Positions 44,272-52,787 of a DNA stretch of 64,000 bases are shown here, in pieces. Source of the DNA: Mycobacterium sp. DL99 (GTDB lineage: Bacteria; Actinomycetota; Actinomycetes; Mycobacteriales; Mycobacteriaceae); assembly GCF_004762045.1 (NCBI RefSeq), contig NZ_SJOM01000007.1, forward strand, positions 4,031,451 through 4,095,450, read 5' to 3'. Numbering within the stretch: position 1 is the first letter of the stretch; every line of letters starts with the position of its first letter. A program made the translations under genes and the position numbers. Below the pieces are notes generated by a model. The model saw nothing but the letters and a program-made list of their open reading frames with translations. It was not told the DNA's origin and did not search any database.

Positions 44272-45728
44272 ACCGGCTCCTTGGTCAGTTCGGTTGCGAC
44301 TGCTGCGGGCTCACCGGTCTTGGGCTGCCCCACCTTTCGGGTCTTCACGATGACGCTGCCCAGTGCCAGGATCACGCCCATCGCCACGAAGAACGCCCAG
44401 TTGATGTACCAGGAGTCGGACACGGTGCGCGGCCAAACAATGTTGAGGAAGGCGAATCCCGCCCACAGCGTCGCCAGCAGTGCCACCGGCGTGCTGAGCT
44501 TGCCCAGGTGCCACGGCCCCGGTACCCATTTGCCCCGCAACCGCGCCACCAACCCCGTCACCAGCGGGAACAGAAATGCCAAGTAGTAACCACCGGCGGT
44601 GAAGGTCACCAGCACGGAGTAGACATCGGTGGCAGAGATGAGGTAGACGACGGCGCCGATCACCGTGGTGACCAGGATCGCACTGACCGGTTGGGCCTCT
44701 GCCTTGGACAACTTGGACAGCACTCGTGAGCCCGGCAGCACCCGGTCCCGCGCGAAGGCCCAGATGACCCGGGAAGCCGAGGCCTGCAGGGCCAGGAAGC
44801 TCGCCAGAAATCCGATCACGAAAGCCAGCAGAATCGGCTTGACCCAGGATTCGCCCAGCGCAGCACCAAGTACATACGTCACCGGATCGGAGACCTCACC
44901 GGAGCTGATCTTGCTGAAATCCGGCACCGCCAGCGTGACGGCCAACGACGCATAGGCGATGACGATGGCGATGAAGGACACCGAGAACAGCATCGCCTTG
45001 GGCACGTTGCGCTGCGGTTCCTTGACCTCTTCGGCGATCGCACCGGCGCTTTCGAAGCCCAGGATGGACCAGCTGGTGAACCCCAGCGCAGCCAGGAAGG
45101 GCCCCGAGATATAGGCCCATGACCAACCACTGCCGAGGTCGATCCCCTGCAGGATCACGTCGAGACCGTGGTGGCGATGAAACAGAAGCAGGTAGGTGCC
45201 CAGCCCTATCGAGGCCACGATCTCGGCGACGATGCTGCCCAACATGAGTGTCTTCAAGAAGATGCGGCCCGCGATGTTGGCGCCGGTGCCGGCGAGCAGG
45301 ATCAGCAGCGCGATGAAGCTCTGCTGTACCGCACTCGGGCTTCCGATCCCGATCAGCTCCGCCAGAAATCCGGCGCCGCCGTAGGCCACGGTGGCCATGA
45401 TGATGACCAGTGCCCACATGTAGACCCAGCCGGCGAACCACCCGGCGATCTCGCCCGCCAGGCGCTTGGTCCACTGGTAGATCGAACCTTCGAACGGCCA
45501 CCGTGACACCAGTTCGGCGAAGGCCAGCGCCACGATGAACTGGCCCGCGCCGACGATGACGAACGTCCACCAGAAACCGGGGCCGGCGGTCGACAGCGAC
45601 AGACCGTAGATCCCGTACATGGCAACGATGGGAGAGATGAACGCGAACGCAAACGCGAACGCCGACCACAGCGAGAACTCGCGCTTCAATTCTACTGGCG
45701 CAGAATCTATTTGGCTGCCAGACGCCAT
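44268..45728 (-). CDS. APC-family amino acid/amine permease
   Basis: A 486-residue membrane transporter with about 12 helices. It has the APC opening (FSLWSAFAFAFAFISPIVAM), GAGQFIVALAFAELVSRWPF, EGSIYQWTKRL, ILGFESAGAIAEEVKEPQRN and RVIWAFARDRVLPGS. GABA permease/eukaryotic-type amine uptake branch. First gene of the leftward operon; ATG at 45728 with AAAGGTGG upstream. It likely imports the pathway's substrate. Confidence 0.9.
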   Translation of the reverse strand: MASGSQIDSAPVELKREFSLWSAFAFAFAFISPIVAMYGIYGLSLSTAGPGFWWTFVIVGAGQFIVALAFAELVSRWPFEGSIYQWTKRLAGEIAGWFAGWVYMWALVIIMATVAYGGAGFLAELIGIGSPSAVQQSFIALLILLAGTGANIAGRIFLKTLMLGSIVAEIVASIGLGTYLLLFHRHHGLDVILQGIDLGSGWSWAYISGPFLAALGFTSWSILGFESAGAIAEEVKEPQRNVPKAMLFSVSFIAIVIAYASLAVTLAVPDFSKISSGEVSDPVTYVLGAALGESWVKPILLAFVIGFLASFLALQASASRVIWAFARDRVLPGSRVLSKLSKAEAQPVSAILVTTVIGAVVYLISATDVYSVLVTFTAGGYYLAFLFPLVTGLVARLRGKWVPGPWHLGKLSTPVALLATLWAGFAFLNIVWPRTVSDSWYINWAFFVAMGVILALGSVIVKTRKVGQPKTGEPAAVATELTKEPV

Positions 45729-45817
45729 ATGTACCACCTTTCGCCGCCACCAAGACACCGAAGTATGGACATGAGCTCCGGCGTGCGGCATCCCAATACG
45801 GCAATCCCGGGTTGGCC

Positions 45818-45844
45818 CTACAGTCGCGCGGTCGCGGACTGTAG
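45818..45844. promoter_or_regulatory. Inverted repeat CTACAGTC-N11-GACTGTAG
   Basis: Perfect 8-bp arms around an 11-bp GC-rich spacer, about 90 bp upstream of the permease gene. The arms contain CTACAG/CTGTAG, the half-site shared with the CTGTA-N6-TACAG palindrome that overlaps its right arm. Confidence 0.55.
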
Positions 45845-45854
45845 AGACGTACAG
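45839..45854. promoter_or_regulatory. CTGTA-N6-TACAG site, candidate PucR operator
   Basis: CTGTAGAGACGTACAG, 111 bp upstream of the permease start, the same distance as the matching site ahead of fmdB. It is identical to that site in its first seven bases and in the outer arms. Confidence 0.6.
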
Positions 45855-46080
45855 CGGCCGCACCGGCGCCGAAACATCCCGGTCTTGCGGCCGTCACGTG
45901 GGTGCGCCGCCCTCGAGGTGAACCTGCCGAACTACGCAAGCTCGATCGTGACCACAGGCGAAGTGGTGAGCGCGCTCTCGGTGTTGCACTGAGGCCGGAC
46001 GGACCGGCTGCGGTAGCTTCCACGCAGGCGCGTCTGGAAATCCAGCCGGCAGGTCCGTCGGCACCTCAGGAGGGATCCCG

Positions 46081-48015
46081 GTGAATGACGTCAAACCGTT
46101 CTCGCCCTCGATCGATTGGAGTTCCGAGCTACTGCACTCCCTGTGGTGGCTGGCGCAGGCCTGGACCATCACGGCGGTGTGCACCCTGGCGGTGCTGATC
46201 CTGCTCGCCCGCTACAGCACGTGGGGCCGACAGTTCTGGACCGTCACCAGCGCCTATTTCACCGGGCGCCACAGCCTCAAGCCGTGGCTGACATTGGCCG
46301 CGATGCTGCTGTCGGTGATCATCGGTGTGCGACTGGCGGTGTTGTTCAGCTACCAGAGCAATGATCTGTACTCCGCGGCTCAGGTGGCGGTGCAGGGCTG
46401 GGCCACCGGCAACGACGAGGTGAGAGTCTCTGGCATCAGGGGCTTTTGGATCGCACTGCTCACCTTTTCGGTGCTGGCCGCAATTCTGGTCACCCGGGTG
46501 CTGGTCGACCTGTTCATGACGCAGCGTTTCATGCTGGCCTGGCGGACCTGGCTGACCGACCGGCTCACCGGCGACTGGCTCGACGGCCGTGCCTACTACC
46601 GGTCCCGGTTCATCGACCAGACCATCGACAACCCCGATCAGCGCATCCAGTCCGACATCGACGTATTCACCGCCCTGTCCGGCCCGCAGCCCAACACCCC
46701 GCACCAGACCAGCAACGGCACGCTGCCCTTCGGTGCCATCTCCTCGATCGTCTCGGTCGTCTCGTTCACCTCGATCCTGTGGAACCTCTCGGGTGACCTC
46801 AGCATCTTCGGACTCCAGATACCGCGCGCGATGTTCTGGTCGGTGTTCGTCTACGTCGCATTCGCCACCGTGATCGCCTTCGCGCTCGGCCGTCCGCTGA
46901 TCCGGCTGTCGTTCAACAACGAAAAGTTCAACGCCGCATTCCGTTACGCGTTGGTGCGCCTGCGCGACGCGGCCGAGTCGGTCGCGCTGTACCGCGGCGA
47001 GAAGGTCGAGCGGTCACAGCTGCGGGAACGGTTCTCCGCTGTCGTCACCAACTACAAACACTTCGTCAACCGCACCATGGTGTTCACCGGGTGGAACCTG
47101 TCGATGAGCCACATCATCATCCCGCTGCCGTGGGCCCTGCAGGCCCCGCGGTTGTTCACCGGCCAGATCCAGCTCGGAACGGTCAATCAGTCGGTGGCCG
47201 CCTTCGGTGCGATCCAGGATGCGTTGTCGTTCTTCCGCAATTCCTATGACACGTTCGCCGGCTACCGCGCCTCGATCATCCGCCTGCACGGACTGGTCAC
47301 CGCCGATGAGCAGAGCCGCGCGTTGCCCAAGTTGGATGTCGCAGAACTCGCCGCGGATACCGACAGCCTGGTCGAACTCGGCGACGTCGAGGTACGCAAC
47401 CCGGCGGGCGAGCAGTTGATCGACGATCTCAGCCTGTCCCTGGCCGCCGGCGAGGCGATGATCATCACCGGCAAGTCGGGCACCGGCAAGACCACGCTTT
47501 TGCGCAGCATCGCCCAGCTGTGGCCGTACGCCTCGGGCACGGTGCGGTGCCCACAGGGGGCCAACAAGACGCTGTATCTGTCGCAGGTGCCCTACGTTCC
47601 GTTGGGCGATCTGCGGACCGTGGTGTCCTACCCCCACCAGCCCGGCGACCTGCCCGACAAGGCACTGCAGGATGCCCTGCTCGCGGTCGCCCTACCGCGC
47701 TATGTCGGTCGGCTCGACGAGGACGGTGACTGGGCCAAGGTGCTCTCCCCCGGCGAACAGCAGCGCGTGGCATTCGCCCGGGTGCTGCTGACCAAACCCA
47801 AGGTGGTGTTCCTCGACGAGGCCACCTCGGCGCTCGACGAGCCGCTGGAATTCATGATCTACAGCCTGATCCGCCGCGAATTGCCCGACACGGTGTTGGT
47901 CAGCGTCACCCACCGCTCCACCGTTCATCGCCACCACAACACGCACCTGGAACTGCTCGGCGAGGGACAGTGGCGACTGGGCCGCGTCGACGACATCGAA
48001 CCGGTCGGCGTGTAA
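46081..48015 (+). CDS. bacA: BacA/SbmA-like ABC importer with fused ATPase (Rv1819c type)
   Basis: A 644-residue protein. The N-terminal half is a SbmA/BacA-type membrane domain (RFMLAWRTWLTDRLTGDWLD, YYRSRFIDQTIDNPDQRIQSD). The C-terminal ATPase has Walker A GKSGTGKTTLL, signature SPGEQQRVAFARVLL and Walker B VVFLDEATSALD. The M. tuberculosis counterpart imports vitamin B12 and hydrophilic antimicrobials. GTG start behind AGGAGGGA. Divergent from the permease operon, so it may share the control region. Confidence 0.88.
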   Translation: MNDVKPFSPSIDWSSELLHSLWWLAQAWTITAVCTLAVLILLARYSTWGRQFWTVTSAYFTGRHSLKPWLTLAAMLLSVIIGVRLAVLFSYQSNDLYSAAQVAVQGWATGNDEVRVSGIRGFWIALLTFSVLAAILVTRVLVDLFMTQRFMLAWRTWLTDRLTGDWLDGRAYYRSRFIDQTIDNPDQRIQSDIDVFTALSGPQPNTPHQTSNGTLPFGAISSIVSVVSFTSILWNLSGDLSIFGLQIPRAMFWSVFVYVAFATVIAFALGRPLIRLSFNNEKFNAAFRYALVRLRDAAESVALYRGEKVERSQLRERFSAVVTNYKHFVNRTMVFTGWNLSMSHIIIPLPWALQAPRLFTGQIQLGTVNQSVAAFGAIQDALSFFRNSYDTFAGYRASIIRLHGLVTADEQSRALPKLDVAELAADTDSLVELGDVEVRNPAGEQLIDDLSLSLAAGEAMIITGKSGTGKTTLLRSIAQLWPYASGTVRCPQGANKTLYLSQVPYVPLGDLRTVVSYPHQPGDLPDKALQDALLAVALPRYVGRLDEDGDWAKVLSPGEQQRVAFARVLLTKPKVVFLDEATSALDEPLEFMIYSLIRRELPDTVLVSVTHRSTVHRHHNTHLELLGEGQWRLGRVDDIEPVGV

Positions 48016-48087
48016 CGCCTGCTGGAGATATCTGGCCGCCCGTCGCCGTCCCCGGTCTGGTAAGACGGGGGGAACGACACCACGTAG

Positions 48088-48106
48088 TAAGGTAAGCCTT
48101 CGCACT
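48088..48106. promoter_or_regulatory. Possible IdeR/DtxR-like half-site before mmpL
   Basis: TAAGGTAAGCCT resembles the left half of the iron box TWAGGTTAGSCTAACCTWA; the right half (TCGCACT) does not match well. Located about 50-70 bp before the MmpL start. Confidence 0.3.
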
Positions 48107-48154
48107 AGGCCGACCTCTGCATTGTGCTCACCCACCGACCACCAAGGGTTCCTG

Positions 48155-51001
48155 ATGGCCGATTCCAGAGCTCCCCACACGGGGATTGCTCGATGGATCC
48201 GTCGATTCGCCGTTCCGGTGATTGTCGGCTGGATCGCACTCCTCGCGTTTCTGAGCGTCAGCGTCCCCCCGCTCGAGGTGGTGGGTCAGATGCGCTCGGT
48301 GTCGATGAGCCCAGACGAGGCACCGTCGGTGATCGCGATGAAGCGCGTCGGCAAGGTGTTCGACGAGTTCCACTCCGATAGCTCCGCGATGATCGTGCTG
48401 GAGGCCGAGGACAAGCTCGGCGACGACGCGCACCGGTTCTACAACGACATGGTCGACCGGCTGGAAGCCGACAAGAAGCACGTCGAACACGTCCAGGATT
48501 TCTGGGGCGACCCGCTCACCGAGGCCGGCGCCCAGAGCAATGACGGCAAGGCCGCCTATGTGCAGGTCTACATGGCCGGCAACATGGGCGAGGCGCTGGC
48601 CAACGAATCGGTGGAGGCGGTCCAGCAGCTGATCGCCAACCTGTCTCCGCCGCCCGGGCTCAAGGTGTACGTCACCGGACCCACCGCCCTGGCCGCCGAT
48701 CAGCAGATCTCCGGCGACCGCAGCGTCAAGATCATCGAAGGCGTCACCTTCGTGGTCATCATCACGATGCTGCTGCTGGTGTACCGGTCGATCATCACGG
48801 TGATCCTGGTGCTGGCGATGGTGGTGATCGAACTCTCCGCCGCCCGCGGCTTCGTCGCGTTCCTGGGCTACCACAACCTGATCGGCCTCTCGACCTTCGC
48901 GACGCAGCTTCTGATCACGCTCGCGATCGCCGCGGCCACCGACTACGCGATCTTCCTGATCGGCCGATATCAGGAAGCCCGCAGTGTCGGTGAGGACCGA
49001 GAACAGGCGTATTACACGATGTTTCACGGCACCGCCCACGTGGTGCTCGGTTCCGGCATGACGATCGCCGGCGCAACGCTGTGTCTGCATTTCACCCGGC
49101 TGCCGTACTTCCAGACCCTCGGCATTCCGATGGCCGTCGGCATGACGGTGACGGTTGTGGCGGCACTCACGCTGGGCCCGGCGATCATCACGGTGGCCAG
49201 CCGGTTCGGCAAGGTGCTCGAGCCCAAACGCGCCATGCGCATCCGCTTCTGGCGGCGACTGGGCGCCTTCGTGGTCCGCTGGCCGGGCCCGGTACTGCTG
49301 GGCACCATCCTGCTGTCGCTGGTCGGCCTGCTCACGCTGCCGGGCTACCGGACCAACTACAACGACCGCAACTATCTGCCCACCGATCTACCCGCCCAGG
49401 AGGGCTACGCCGCGGCAGACCGGCACTTCTCGGCGGCAAAGATGAATCCCGAGTTGGTGCTCATCGAAACCGACCACGACATACGCAATTCGGCGGATTT
49501 CCTGGTGATCGACAGGATCGCCAAACGCATCTTCGAGGTCTCCGGCGTAGGCAGCGTGCAGGCCATCACCCGCCCGCAGGGTGAGCCGCTGGAATTCAGC
49601 ACCATTCCGGCCCAGATGAGCATGGGCGGGGTCATGCAGACCATGAACCGCAAGTACCTCACCGACCGTGCCGACGACATGCTGCTGCAGGCCGACGAGA
49701 TGCAGAAGACCATCAACACGATGGATCAGATGATCGTGCTGATGCAGGAGATGAGCGGCATCACCCACAGCATGGTGGGCAAGATGGACACGATGGTGGT
49801 CGACGTCGCCGAATTGCGGGACCACATCTCCGATTTCGACGATTTCCTGCGGCCGCTGCGCAATTACCTGTACTGGGAACCGCACTGCTACAACATCCCG
49901 GTCTGCTCGTCGATGCGCTCGGTGTTCGACGGCCTGGACGGTGTCGACACCATGACCGAGAGCATCCAGCAACTGATGCCCGACATGCACCGGCTCGACG
50001 AACTCATGCCGCAGATGGCGACGATGATGCAGCCGCAGATCGAGATCATGCGGAACATGAAGACCATGATGCTGACCATGTATCAGACCCAGAAGGGTCT
50101 GCAGGATCAGATGGCGGAGATGCAGGAGAACCAGACCGCCATGGGTACGGCATTCAACGACTCCAAGAACGACGACACCTTCTATCTGCCGCCGGAGATC
50201 TTCAACAACGCCGACTTCAAGCGGGGCATGAAGAGCTTCATCTCCCCCGACGGAAAAGCGGTGCGCTTCATCATCTCCCACGCGGGTGATCCGCTGACGC
50301 CCGAAGGCATCGGGCTCATCGACGGGATCAAGCTGGCCGCCAAGGAAGCCATGAAGAACACCCCGTGGGAGGGGTCCAAGATCTACATGGGCGGCACTGC
50401 CTCGGCCTTCAAGGACATGCAGGAAGGCAACAACTACGACCTGATCATCGCCGGGATCTCGGCGATGTGCCTGATCTTCATCATCATGCTGATCATCACG
50501 CGCAGCCTGGTGGCGGCAGCGGTGATCGTGGGCACGGTGCTGGTCTCCCTGGGAACATCGTTCGGCTTGTCAATCCTGGTGTGGCAACACCTGATCGGGA
50601 TCGAACTGCACTTCATGGTGATGGCGATGGCGGTGATCGTGCTGTTGGCCGTCGGCGCGGACTACAACCTGCTGTTGGTGGCGCGCCTCAAAGAGGAACT
50701 GCCCGCCGGTATCAACACCGGCATCATCCGGGCCATGGGAGGCAGCGGGTCGGTGGTGACCGCGGCCGGCCTGGTGTTCGCCTTCACCATGATGTCGATG
50801 GTGGTCAGCGAGATGATCGTGGTGGCCCAGGTCGGTTCGACGATCGGACTGGGCCTGCTGTTCGACACCCTGGTGATCCGGTCGTTCATGACGCCGTCGA
50901 TCGCGGCGTTGATGGGCCGCTGGTTCTGGTGGCCGCAGCTGGTGCGCCAGCGCCCGGCCCGGGGTGTGGTGGCGCGGGCGATGGAACGATCGAACACCTA
51001 G
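48155..51001 (+). CDS. MmpL-family RND transporter (MmpL4/5-like)
   Basis: A 948-residue membrane protein. Two MMPL halves carry the proton-relay segments ATDYAIFLIGRYQEAR and GADYNLLLVARLKEEL. Between them is a long Met/Gln-rich helical region (DEMQKTINTMDQMIVLMQEM and further MPQMATMMQPQIEIM), the coiled-coil hairpin typical of MmpL4/MmpL5 siderophore exporters. No MmpS gene is adjacent. ATG at 48155 with AAGGG upstream. Exports lipids or siderophores; cargo unknown. Confidence 0.88.
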   Translation: MADSRAPHTGIARWIRRFAVPVIVGWIALLAFLSVSVPPLEVVGQMRSVSMSPDEAPSVIAMKRVGKVFDEFHSDSSAMIVLEAEDKLGDDAHRFYNDMVDRLEADKKHVEHVQDFWGDPLTEAGAQSNDGKAAYVQVYMAGNMGEALANESVEAVQQLIANLSPPPGLKVYVTGPTALAADQQISGDRSVKIIEGVTFVVIITMLLLVYRSIITVILVLAMVVIELSAARGFVAFLGYHNLIGLSTFATQLLITLAIAAATDYAIFLIGRYQEARSVGEDREQAYYTMFHGTAHVVLGSGMTIAGATLCLHFTRLPYFQTLGIPMAVGMTVTVVAALTLGPAIITVASRFGKVLEPKRAMRIRFWRRLGAFVVRWPGPVLLGTILLSLVGLLTLPGYRTNYNDRNYLPTDLPAQEGYAAADRHFSAAKMNPELVLIETDHDIRNSADFLVIDRIAKRIFEVSGVGSVQAITRPQGEPLEFSTIPAQMSMGGVMQTMNRKYLTDRADDMLLQADEMQKTINTMDQMIVLMQEMSGITHSMVGKMDTMVVDVAELRDHISDFDDFLRPLRNYLYWEPHCYNIPVCSSMRSVFDGLDGVDTMTESIQQLMPDMHRLDELMPQMATMMQPQIEIMRNMKTMMLTMYQTQKGLQDQMAEMQENQTAMGTAFNDSKNDDTFYLPPEIFNNADFKRGMKSFISPDGKAVRFIISHAGDPLTPEGIGLIDGIKLAAKEAMKNTPWEGSKIYMGGTASAFKDMQEGNNYDLIIAGISAMCLIFIIMLIITRSLVAAAVIVGTVLVSLGTSFGLSILVWQHLIGIELHFMVMAMAVIVLLAVGADYNLLLVARLKEELPAGINTGIIRAMGGSGSVVTAAGLVFAFTMMSMVVSEMIVVAQVGSTIGLGLLFDTLVIRSFMTPSIAALMGRWFWWPQLVRQRPARGVVARAMERSNT

Positions 51002-51032
51002 GGTGTCTGACAATTGACGCCGAGTCGTCAAT

Positions 51033-51071
51033 GCGGCGGATTGCAGTCAGTATCAAGCAGTGATCCGCCGC
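51033..51071. repeat. 39-bp hairpin repeat, left copy
   Basis: Begins GCGGCGGATTGCAG and ends GTGATCCGCCGC, forming 9-bp perfect arms (GCGGCGGAT/ATCCGCCGC) round a 21-base loop. Identical over all 39 bases to the copy at 52085-52123. It lies 31 bp after the mmpL stop and could act as its terminator. Confidence 0.9.
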
Positions 51072-51140
51072 CTAGGTGGTTATCCACAGATCGCCGAATG
51101 GCTCTGGTGACCATCGCGCCGGTCGACGAGCATCGATTCT

Positions 51141-52076
51141 GTGGATGTCGGTGAAGCTCTTCGGCAGCAGGGTGGGGTGATCTCGCGTCGGCAGGCGTTG
51201 GATGCGGGCCTGGCTGAGCACGAAATCCGACGATTGCTCAGACGCAATGAGTGGGCGCGGGTGCACGCTGGCGTTTATGTCGAACACACCGGTCCGCTGA
51301 CCTGGATACAGCGGGCTTGGGCCGCAGTGCTTTACGCGGCCCCGGCCGCCCTGTGCTTCGAATCGGCGCTGGGGGTGCAGACGTCGCCGATCCATGTCGC
51401 CGTCGAGCGGCAACGGTCGACATTGGCTGAGCCGGTCGGCGTCCGCATTCACCGTGTCGCCCACGTTGACAATCGCGTGCTGTGGAACGTGGGTCCGCCG
51501 CGGATGCGGTACGAGGAAGCCGCACTCGACGTCGCGGGCCGCGCGGCGTCGGAACTTGAGGTCATCGCCGTCTTGGCCAACGCCTGCCAATCTCGGCGCA
51601 CCACTGCTCGGCGGCTGCTGAAAACTCTCGATTCTCGCGGTCGGCTCCGACGGCGCCGCTGGTTGCGGGCGGTGCTGCTCGACATCGCCGACGGTACGTG
51701 TTCGGTTCTCGAACATGGTTTTCTTGCTCGGGTCGAGCGGCCGCACGGTCTGCCGCGAGCTACACGGCAGAAGCGGTCGATATCATCGCTCGGCGTCTGC
51801 TATCGCGACGCGGAATACGGTGAACGGCTCGTCGTCGAGCTTGACGGCAGGGTGTTTCACGATTCGGCGACGCTGCGGGATGCGGATTTCGAGCGGGACC
51901 TGGATGCCGCGGTCGACGGCCGTTCGACGGTCAGGCTTTCCTATGGGCAGGTCTTCGACCGGCCGTGCCAGACCGCGACCAAGATCGCTGAGATCCTGCA
52001 GCGGCACGGGATCGCGGTAGCCGGCCGCCCATGCGGGCCTGGGTGCGAGTTCACTCGACTCGACCGCGCTGCATAG
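51141..52076 (+). CDS. AbiEi-like HTH plus DUF559-type nuclease-like protein
   Basis: A 311-residue protein. The N-terminus (GGVISRRQALDAGLAEHEIR, RRNEWARVHAGVYV) is the winged-helix domain of AbiEi-type antitoxins. The C-terminal part (ERLVVELDGRVFHDS, RDADFERDLDAAVDG) resembles the DUF559/Vsr PD-(D/E)XK endonuclease-like fold. Such proteins are common and often multicopy in actinobacteria; function unproven. It lies exactly between two identical 39-bp repeats, which suggests cassette-like acquisition. Confidence 0.7.
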   Translation: MDVGEALRQQGGVISRRQALDAGLAEHEIRRLLRRNEWARVHAGVYVEHTGPLTWIQRAWAAVLYAAPAALCFESALGVQTSPIHVAVERQRSTLAEPVGVRIHRVAHVDNRVLWNVGPPRMRYEEAALDVAGRAASELEVIAVLANACQSRRTTARRLLKTLDSRGRLRRRRWLRAVLLDIADGTCSVLEHGFLARVERPHGLPRATRQKRSISSLGVCYRDAEYGERLVVELDGRVFHDSATLRDADFERDLDAAVDGRSTVRLSYGQVFDRPCQTATKIAEILQRHGIAVAGRPCGPGCEFTRLDRAA

Positions 52077-52084
52077 GCATCTAA

Positions 52085-52123
52085 GCGGCGGATTGCAGTC
52101 AGTATCAAGCAGTGATCCGCCGC
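52085..52123. repeat. 39-bp hairpin repeat, right copy
   Basis: Identical to 51033-51071, in the same orientation, 8 bp after the stop of the nuclease-like gene and 21 bp before the end of the convergent TetR gene. Its hairpin may terminate both genes. Confidence 0.9.
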
Positions 52124-52144
52124 ATTGGGTATCGGCGGGTAGGT

Positions 52145-52708
52145 CTAGCCGGCGACGGCCGCGATGATCAACATTTCGGCGGCCGCATCGACCCGCGACC
52201 TGTCCTCCGTGACCAGCGCGTCCTGGCACAGTCCGCGTAGGCCAGAGACCACCAATGTGGCACGCGCACAGGCGTTGTCGGTCGGATACCCGATCACGGA
52301 CAGCGCTTGCGCGATCGGGGCGATCATCACCTCCACCGCGTTTCGGGCGGCCTCGCCATAAGTCTTGGGGTCCGTGACCGCCAGGCTGAGGACCTGTAGC
52401 AGCAGGCGCACGTTGCGACGTTCACCGCCCCGGGTCAGTTCCCGCCACAAGGTCCGTGCCGCCTCCACGAATTCGTCTGCAGTGGTGACACGGGAGAACA
52501 TCTCCCCCAGCTGTGGACGGCTCGCGTCCAGGGCCTGGGCCAGCAGTTCGGCCCGGTCACCGAAGTAGTACAGCAGCATGCGCTTGCTCGTACCCAGGGC
52601 CTCGGCCATCGGCGCCAGCGACATCTCGCCGATGCCGTGCTGTTCGAGATAGCCCACGACACCGTTCAGCAGCTCTTCACGCTTGACGGGATCGGGAGTC
52701 CTGGCCAC
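52145..52708 (-). CDS. TetR-family transcriptional regulator
   Basis: A 187-residue regulator with N-terminal HTH (LLNGVVGYLEQHGIGEMSLA, LGTSKRMLLYYFGDRAELL) and a helical C-terminal domain. GTG start at 52708 is chosen because sequence further upstream is antisense to the monooxygenase gene and its control region. Divergent from the monooxygenase; probably represses it through the GGTACATTTAT repeats. Confidence 0.87.
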   Translation of the reverse strand: MARTPDPVKREELLNGVVGYLEQHGIGEMSLAPMAEALGTSKRMLLYYFGDRAELLAQALDASRPQLGEMFSRVTTADEFVEAARTLWRELTRGGERRNVRLLLQVLSLAVTDPKTYGEAARNAVEVMIAPIAQALSVIGYPTDNACARATLVVSGLRGLCQDALVTEDRSRVDAAAEMLIIAAVAG

Positions 52709-52721
52709 CCCTTGACTGTAT

Positions 52722-52767
52722 CGATCGGTACATTTATAGTCAATAGCGTACCGATTGGTACATTTAT
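52722..52767. promoter_or_regulatory. Duplicated operator between TetR and monooxygenase
   Basis: CGATCGGTACATTTAT (52722-52737) and CGATTGGTACATTTAT (52752-52767) are direct repeats 30 bp apart with one mismatch. The second extends left to GTACCGATTGGTAC, a palindrome with 5-bp arms. Position and form fit TetR binding on both divergent promoters. Confidence 0.65.
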
Positions 52768-52787
52768 TGCGGATTGAGGAGGAACTC

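Noticed and set aside
51033..52123. Insertion sequence
   Set aside because: The flanking repeats are direct, not inverted, and the gene between them has no transposase motif.
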